DNA of 64,000 nucleotides from the NCBI GenBank assembly GCA_037102815.1, contig BTPP01000001.1, positions 4,613,001-4,677,000 of the forward strand, given 5' to 3'. The notes under the pieces are model-generated. The model had not been told where the DNA came from, made no database searches, and worked only from the letters and a program-made list of their open reading frames with translations. A program made the translations under genes and the position numbers. The stretch's first letter is position 1; the number at the start of each line of letters is the position of its first letter. Origin of the DNA: Neurospora intermedia. Lineage: Eukaryota; Ascomycota; Sordariomycetes; Sordariales; Sordariaceae. Shown one piece after another: positions 58,701 through 64,000 of this stretch.

Positions 58701-61047
58701 CCTTAGGGTATTCGGTTGTAAAGGAATATACTATATAGCGTCCGTACTTTAATTATTTATTAGTATTTTAATTTTATTCCTACGGCTTAATAACTATTTT
58801 TTACGTCCGTTATCGATATTACTACTATCCTTCCGACGAGTAAATTATTTACGCTGGCTTCTATATTATAGTAGGGGTATACCGACTTAATAATATTAGC
58901 GTTTATTAAATGGAAATTATAAATAGTTCTCCGGTCTTCTTTTATTTTCGCGTTGGGTTTAGGAGGATATAGCGTATTAGTAGTATAGGGGGAATCTCTG
59001 TAAAAGATTATATTTATTTTTTCTATTACTAGGAAAATTCTTTTTACGAATATCCTTATATCCTTAGAGTATCGAATAGGTCGAAATATTTAGGGTTGGG
59101 AATTTTCTATAAGGTTGACCGTATATTTAATAATTTCCGTTATTACTAGGTCGTTTAGCGATAAAGTAAAATAATTTTTCTAAAAATAATAAAATCTTTT
59201 TACTAATTCTACCTTATTTGGGGTGTCCGCCTATTCCCTAAATATTATACTGTACTTATTCTATTAAATATTAATGTTATTTATACTATCCGCCGCAAAT
59301 ATACAATTTTATAGGGATTTTAAAATTTTAAAGGCATTCCCCTTAGTTTGCTAGCTCCTTATATATAACCCTAAGATCGGTATTTCTACCTCCGAAATTA
59401 AAGATTAGGCTTGAATTTTTATTCTAGATAAGGCTGTCTCTTCGTTTCTATTTAAGGTTGGCGCTAGTGGGCCGTCCTATATAATTGTATTTTTTATCCG
59501 AAGTTTAATATTTTCGTTTTTAAAGTAAGGTTTATTAAAGATTTTAGTTCTAGAGACTCTAATCGATAGGGCGTTATAATTAATAATATATATTTAGATA
59601 CTCTCGATTAATCTGGTTATTTAATTTTATTTATAGGAGTTTAAAGCCTATAAAGTATTTGTATTAATAATATTCCTTACTAGTATATTTTAATATTTTT
59701 TTATTATTATTTTATCTTTGGTTTTTTGGTATTTGGCGGTTCGAAGTACGAAGTCGATTAAGGATGCGGCTTTTAATAAAATATTAGAAGTTTCTTTCAA
59801 ATTTGGTTTTAAGATATTTGCCGGGTTTCCTTCCGTTTTAATTATTTTTAGGACGGTTAAAAAATATAATTCAATATTCTTTAACTTTCCTTTAATTAAT
59901 ATTAACGAAAATAATTTAGGGAGAAAGTTTCGAATTGATAAGGACGGGGGAATTAGGGTTTTATCTAACTTTAAACTAATAGTTTTATTTTTTTAAATTA
60001 CTTTTAAAGTAATAGAGAACTTTATTTTATTATTATTATAATAGCGGGGAATATTGTTTATATATTCTATATATATTGGAATAATATACTTTATTTTTAA
60101 GGATATTCCGCCCGTTGTTAATAATATTAATAAATTTTCTAACTCTTGGGCCGGCTCTTTATATAAAGTAGTAAAAGTTTGATTAGATAGAGCTTTATCC
60201 GTTAAACTATAGCTTTTCCTTAACCCGTTAATTAAATTATAGTTAGGATACCTCTTACTTTCTTTACTACTCTAATTCTTTTTAAATAGGAGTAGAGAAT
60301 AATAATATTCTCTAATCCTTCTAAAATCTTTATTACTTCCTTACTCGCCTCCTCCGCTTTAGTATTTAATATTTTCTTATTATCCTTTACTACTTCCCTT
60401 ACTATTTTATCCTTCTTTATTTCTACTTTAAAGTTCTCTTACTATTCCGGCGCTAGTAATATTAAGTCCTTAGACTTTTTTTTTATATAAAAGGGAATCT
60501 TCCTTACTACTCCCTCCTATCTATATACTATAATATTCCTTTCTCCCTAATCTTAAATAGCTTTTACCCGTAAAAGCTATGTTTAAAATAATATAAAATT
60601 ATAATAAGCTCCGCTCCTATATATTATTATTATTATTACGTATATAATTCTACTAATTATTACTTCGACTATCGTTTAATTATTAATTGTATTAACTATA
60701 TCGTTTACTAACGCTACTCTCTACGGCTTTAGGAACTTTCTAATTTATAACCCTAACTTCTTTATAAAAGGAATATTAATATATTCTATAGTAATTCTAC
60801 TATTTAATAAAATAAAGGACGATTTTATTCTACAAATTAATCTTTTAATAAAATTAATATATACCTTACTAAATTGTTCTACATTTAAATCGGTTCCTAC
60901 TATTTACTTACGCTATTCTAAATTTATAATATTATATTCGATAGCTTTAAAGAAATACGCTCTTACTTACTTCTTTAATAGCTTTCTACCTCCATCCGCC
61001 CTTTAGGCTACTATAATAGACTTTACAAAGTCGGCTCTAATCCTTAG
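55800..61047 (-). mobile_element. RIP-destroyed Ty3/Gypsy-like LTR retrotransposon relic
   Basis: A fossil of about 5.2 kb, read on the minus strand. Integrase-core-like remains lie at about 56600-57000 and reverse-transcriptase-like remains at about 58200-58700. In the reading direction the RT comes before the integrase, which is the Ty3/Gypsy order. A gag-like region would fall at about 59400-60900. A purine-rich stretch on the minus strand near 55865-55880 could be the polypurine tract before a 3' LTR. The element is thoroughly broken, with dozens of interruptions and no sizeable intact frame. CpA and TpG are rare and TpA very common, the signature of RIP. Age cannot be dated, since RIP can do this in few sexual cycles. 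Ends are approximate. Confidence 0.75.
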
Positions 61048-61145
61048 TACCACATTTGTTACGCGAAGATGTGCTTCACAAGTGATGACAACAGAGAATA
61101 ATAAAGTGAGCAACTGGTTGCTAAACAGAGCAACAGTGCGTAACA
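61048..61145. repeat. 98-bp normal-GC island with 8-bp terminal inverted repeats
   Basis: Starts TGTTACGC and ends GCGTAACA, with the trinucleotide ATT directly outside both ends. Its base composition is clearly less AT-rich than the RIP-altered DNA on both sides. It has no coding capacity. It could be the remnant of an LTR end (TG...CA termini) of the neighbouring fossil, or a short later insertion that escaped RIP. Confidence 0.5.
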
Positions 61146-64000
61146 ATTAACGATAGTCTTATTAAAGGAAGCTAAAGATAAGACCTATTATAAGCCTCAA
61201 CTTGGGACTTCGTATACGATTTCACTGAGTGTGAGCAAGATAGATATAAGGTTAGTATAATATAAATTAATAATCCGTTAATTTTAATAGAGGTTAATGG
61301 GATAAATACTCTTATATAATAAATTATACGCTCTAACGAACCGCTACTATAATAAGACAAAATATTTAAATATCTACTAAGAATACCCTATAATATCTCC
61401 CCCTCGATAAAAGGAAAAAAGTACTCGCTATCTATACAATATTATCAAATTTAACTATATATATAAAAAATCCGGTTATCTATTAAAATCTCTATTTATT
61501 CGCTTATATTTAAATTAATTAATAAATATAAAAATGTACGCCTACCCAAACAAAGTATACAATTCGATAACCTAATACCAATCCCTCAATAACTATATCC
61601 GTAACGAGGTAAATAATTATTAAATTTATCCTCTTTTATCTTATTATTTTCGTCTATATAATATATATTTTAATAGGAATATTTACGTCCTAGTAGAGAG
61701 TCTTCCTACTCCTAATTAGTAGGAAGGTAATTGTAGTAAGGGGAGTAGGTAAAAAATAAAGTATTAAAGCGAAAGCCCGAGCGAATTAATATAATATAAA
61801 GTTTATTAGACAATCCGGTTAAGCCGGGTATAGGCTAAGGCGAAAAGTTGCCGGAACGAATATTATAAAGAGTAGTAATATTAAGAAGAGTATCGGATAT
61901 ATAAATTCTATTAGTAAACGAGGTTACGGGATAGCGTCGAATACAAAGCTTTTATACTTCTTTAAATTTAGTATAAAAGAATATTAATTCTACTTATATT
62001 ATTTGTATAATTCTTCTTTAATATTCGTTAGAAGCCGCTAATACCGTAGTCTATTTCTCCGAAGCGCTTATTAATATTCCCTCAATTTCTTTATAAAAAA
62101 CAAAATTAATAAATATTATAAATTCTCTACTAACTTTAATAGTACAATTAATTACCTTCTTAATTATAGGAAGTTTATTTAAGGCTAATTTGGCGGGTAT
62201 TACCTAAATATAGTAAAGATAGCTAAATCTACCTAATAAACTACCAATCTACTCGGGAAGTTTAATATTATAATTAAAGTATTAAATAATAAATAATATT
62301 ACTTTTAAGGGAATACGATTAGTAAAATTAGTATCGCTATTACGTCTCTTATTAAAGGTAAAGTTAAGAATTACTTTAGTATTACAAACCAATTTATATT
62401 ATAAGAAAGAATAATTACTAACGAACTATCTCTTATACTCCTCCTTATTCTCTATATATATTTTAATAATCTTTTCGATTTCCGTACGCAACTCTTAATT
62501 AACTTTAATACTAAAATTAATATAATTTTTATTATAATTAGCGAAGGTATTAGCGAGGGTCGGATATACTTTTCTTTTATTACTATTTTTACTAATAATA
62601 GTTAAGTAGGACTATACAATTTAGGTTAAAATTTTACGTACCTTTCTCGGAATTGCTTTAGCAATTAGAATTTTAATACGAGATAGGATAGAGGCCGGTC
62701 TAGCTACTAATTATAAAATTTTACGAACTTTATTAGTTAATTAAATAATCTCCCTATATTCCTAAATTTTAGAAAAATTGAAGTCGCTACTCTTAATAAT
62801 ACAACTATTAAAATAAACCGTATAGAAAACCGGTAGGAAGCGCGCCTAAAGGTATTTATTAATAATAATGAACTCCTTTATATATTTTCTTCCGAAGATA
62901 ATATCGCCGAACTTAACTATTATTGTATAAATTAAATCGAATTCTCTATTAGAATACGACTCCTAAATTTAAATATTATTAAAACTAATAATAGCGTTAA
63001 ATATTTACTCCTATTAAGGTTTATAATAATTATTAAGAATTAAATCCTTAGGGAATCCGTTTAATAAAAGTATAAATGTAAGGTAAATAAAATTACTTTT
63101 AATAAAATATAAAATTATTGTATTTAGGTCGATTAATTCGTTTGTACGATCGATAGTACTATATAAAACAGAATATAACTTATTCTCGTATAGTATAAAA
63201 AGATAATTGGCGGTTAAAATTAATATTATACGTTTATTATTGTCCGCCTTTTTAGGGTTATATACTAGAATGCCCTAGGTAGTACCGAAAGATTTAAAGA
63301 AGCGAGTAAATAGATTATAAGGAATATAGTTTTAACCGAAGTTATTAAACGTATTAATAATATATTTATAACGGATATAATTAAAGAATTGTCCGAACGG
63401 GATTACATTTATTTATTTAATAAAATTAGTTATAAAGTTAAGTAATATAATATATATACTATTAATTCCTAAACTAATAATCTTACTAGGAATACTATTA
63501 ATAATATAATAATTAAAGTATTTTACTATATTAACTAATATATTAAATTAGGGGTTATATTCGAGCGACTACAGGGCGAACTATTAATTTATAATAAAAT
63601 TATATAAACTACCGTTGTAGTTAGAATTATTAATCCAATTATTAAGGGTAGTAATTATATTATTAACCGGCGGCGGGGATTTTATATTAATATTAGCTAT
63701 TTTAATATACCGAAGTCGTAATTAACGAATATAAGATAAAGTAGATTAATAAATAACGATTAGTCTAATAAGATTATTATATAATAAGAGTTGTAATAGA
63801 GTTGAATATTGTAAGGATAGAGCAAATAGTAGTAAGGTTATTAGGGTAAAAAGGAGAGAAGGTGAGAATAGTTAGATAATTTTAACTTTTTTTAAAAGTT
63901 ATATATACGTATTAAAACTCTTCCTCTACGAATACCTACTTACCGGGGCCGTTTACTATATATAATTATAATTACTATTACCTTTATATAATTGTACGTA
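61146..64000. mobile_element. RIP-degraded repetitive DNA, family not determined
   Basis: Extremely AT-rich, CpA/TpG-poor sequence continuing to the window edge. The first 100 bp or so (to about 61250) is less altered. No frame longer than about 60 codons survives, and no domain could be assigned to either strand. It is most likely one or more further retroelement fossils, heavily broken, with the right end outside the window. Confidence 0.55.

Noticed and set aside
59718-59996. 92-codon plus-strand ORF inside the AT-rich block
   Set aside because: An AT-rich chance frame within the RIP-destroyed element, on the strand opposite to the retroelement remains.

Overview
The window comes from a filamentous ascomycete, most likely a sordariomycete and perhaps Sordariales. 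Three things point there. The genes carry short GT-AG introns, mostly 50-190 nt, with CTRAC-type branch sites. The recognisable proteins are fungal types (POM34, ATG7, HID1, GPI11, DUF3405). The last 8.2 kb is an AT-rich block poor in CpA/TpG and rich in TpA, the direct mark of repeat-induced point mutation (RIP). All exon boundaries below were read by eye from splice consensus, reading frame and family knowledge. No alignment or database search was run.

Layout. 1-126 (-): start of a mitochondrial carrier. 1163-2070 (-): GPI11/PIG-F. 2717-3774 (-): translin. 5699-7491 (+): an adenylate-forming acyl-CoA/4-coumarate-CoA ligase whose peroxisomal SKL terminus lies on its last, 24-codon exon. 8249-10432 (+): an OB-fold/zinc-ribbon protein resembling RPA1/MEIOB. 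10929-12542 (-): inositol-3-phosphate synthase. 12.5-21.1 kb holds no recognised gene but contains two short inverted-repeat elements on either side of a 1.1-kb palindromic foldback element. 21126-23867 (+): a two-LIM paxillin-like protein. 26566-28791 (+): a DUF3405 type II membrane protein. 30977-31219 (+): an 80-residue Ser/Pro-rich protein. 32915-35210 (-): ATG7, divergent from dCMP deaminase at 36149-37495 (+). 38469-38660 (-): a 63-residue membrane protein with a predicted 670-nt 5'UTR intron. About 7.1 kb without a recognised coding region follows. 45789-46717 (+): nucleoporin POM34. 47584-49787 (-): an epoxide-hydrolase-like protein lacking the usual nucleophile. 52490-55427 (-): HID1, with a GC-AG intron. 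55.8-64.0 kb: RIP-destroyed retroelement fossils, a Ty3/Gypsy-like relic on the minus strand plus further unassigned degraded repeats.

Functionally this is a housekeeping neighbourhood: endomembrane and autophagy genes (ATG7, HID1, GPI11, DUF3405), nuclear envelope (POM34), nucleotide and inositol metabolism (dCMP deaminase, INO1), peroxisomal acyl activation, and RNA/DNA binding (translin, OB-fold protein). No operon-like or biosynthetic cluster is apparent. The least ordinary features are the palindrome, whose arm differences include CpA-to-TpA pairs, the splice-dependent peroxisomal signal, the apparently dead epoxide hydrolase, and the abrupt edge between the hid1 promoter and the RIP block.
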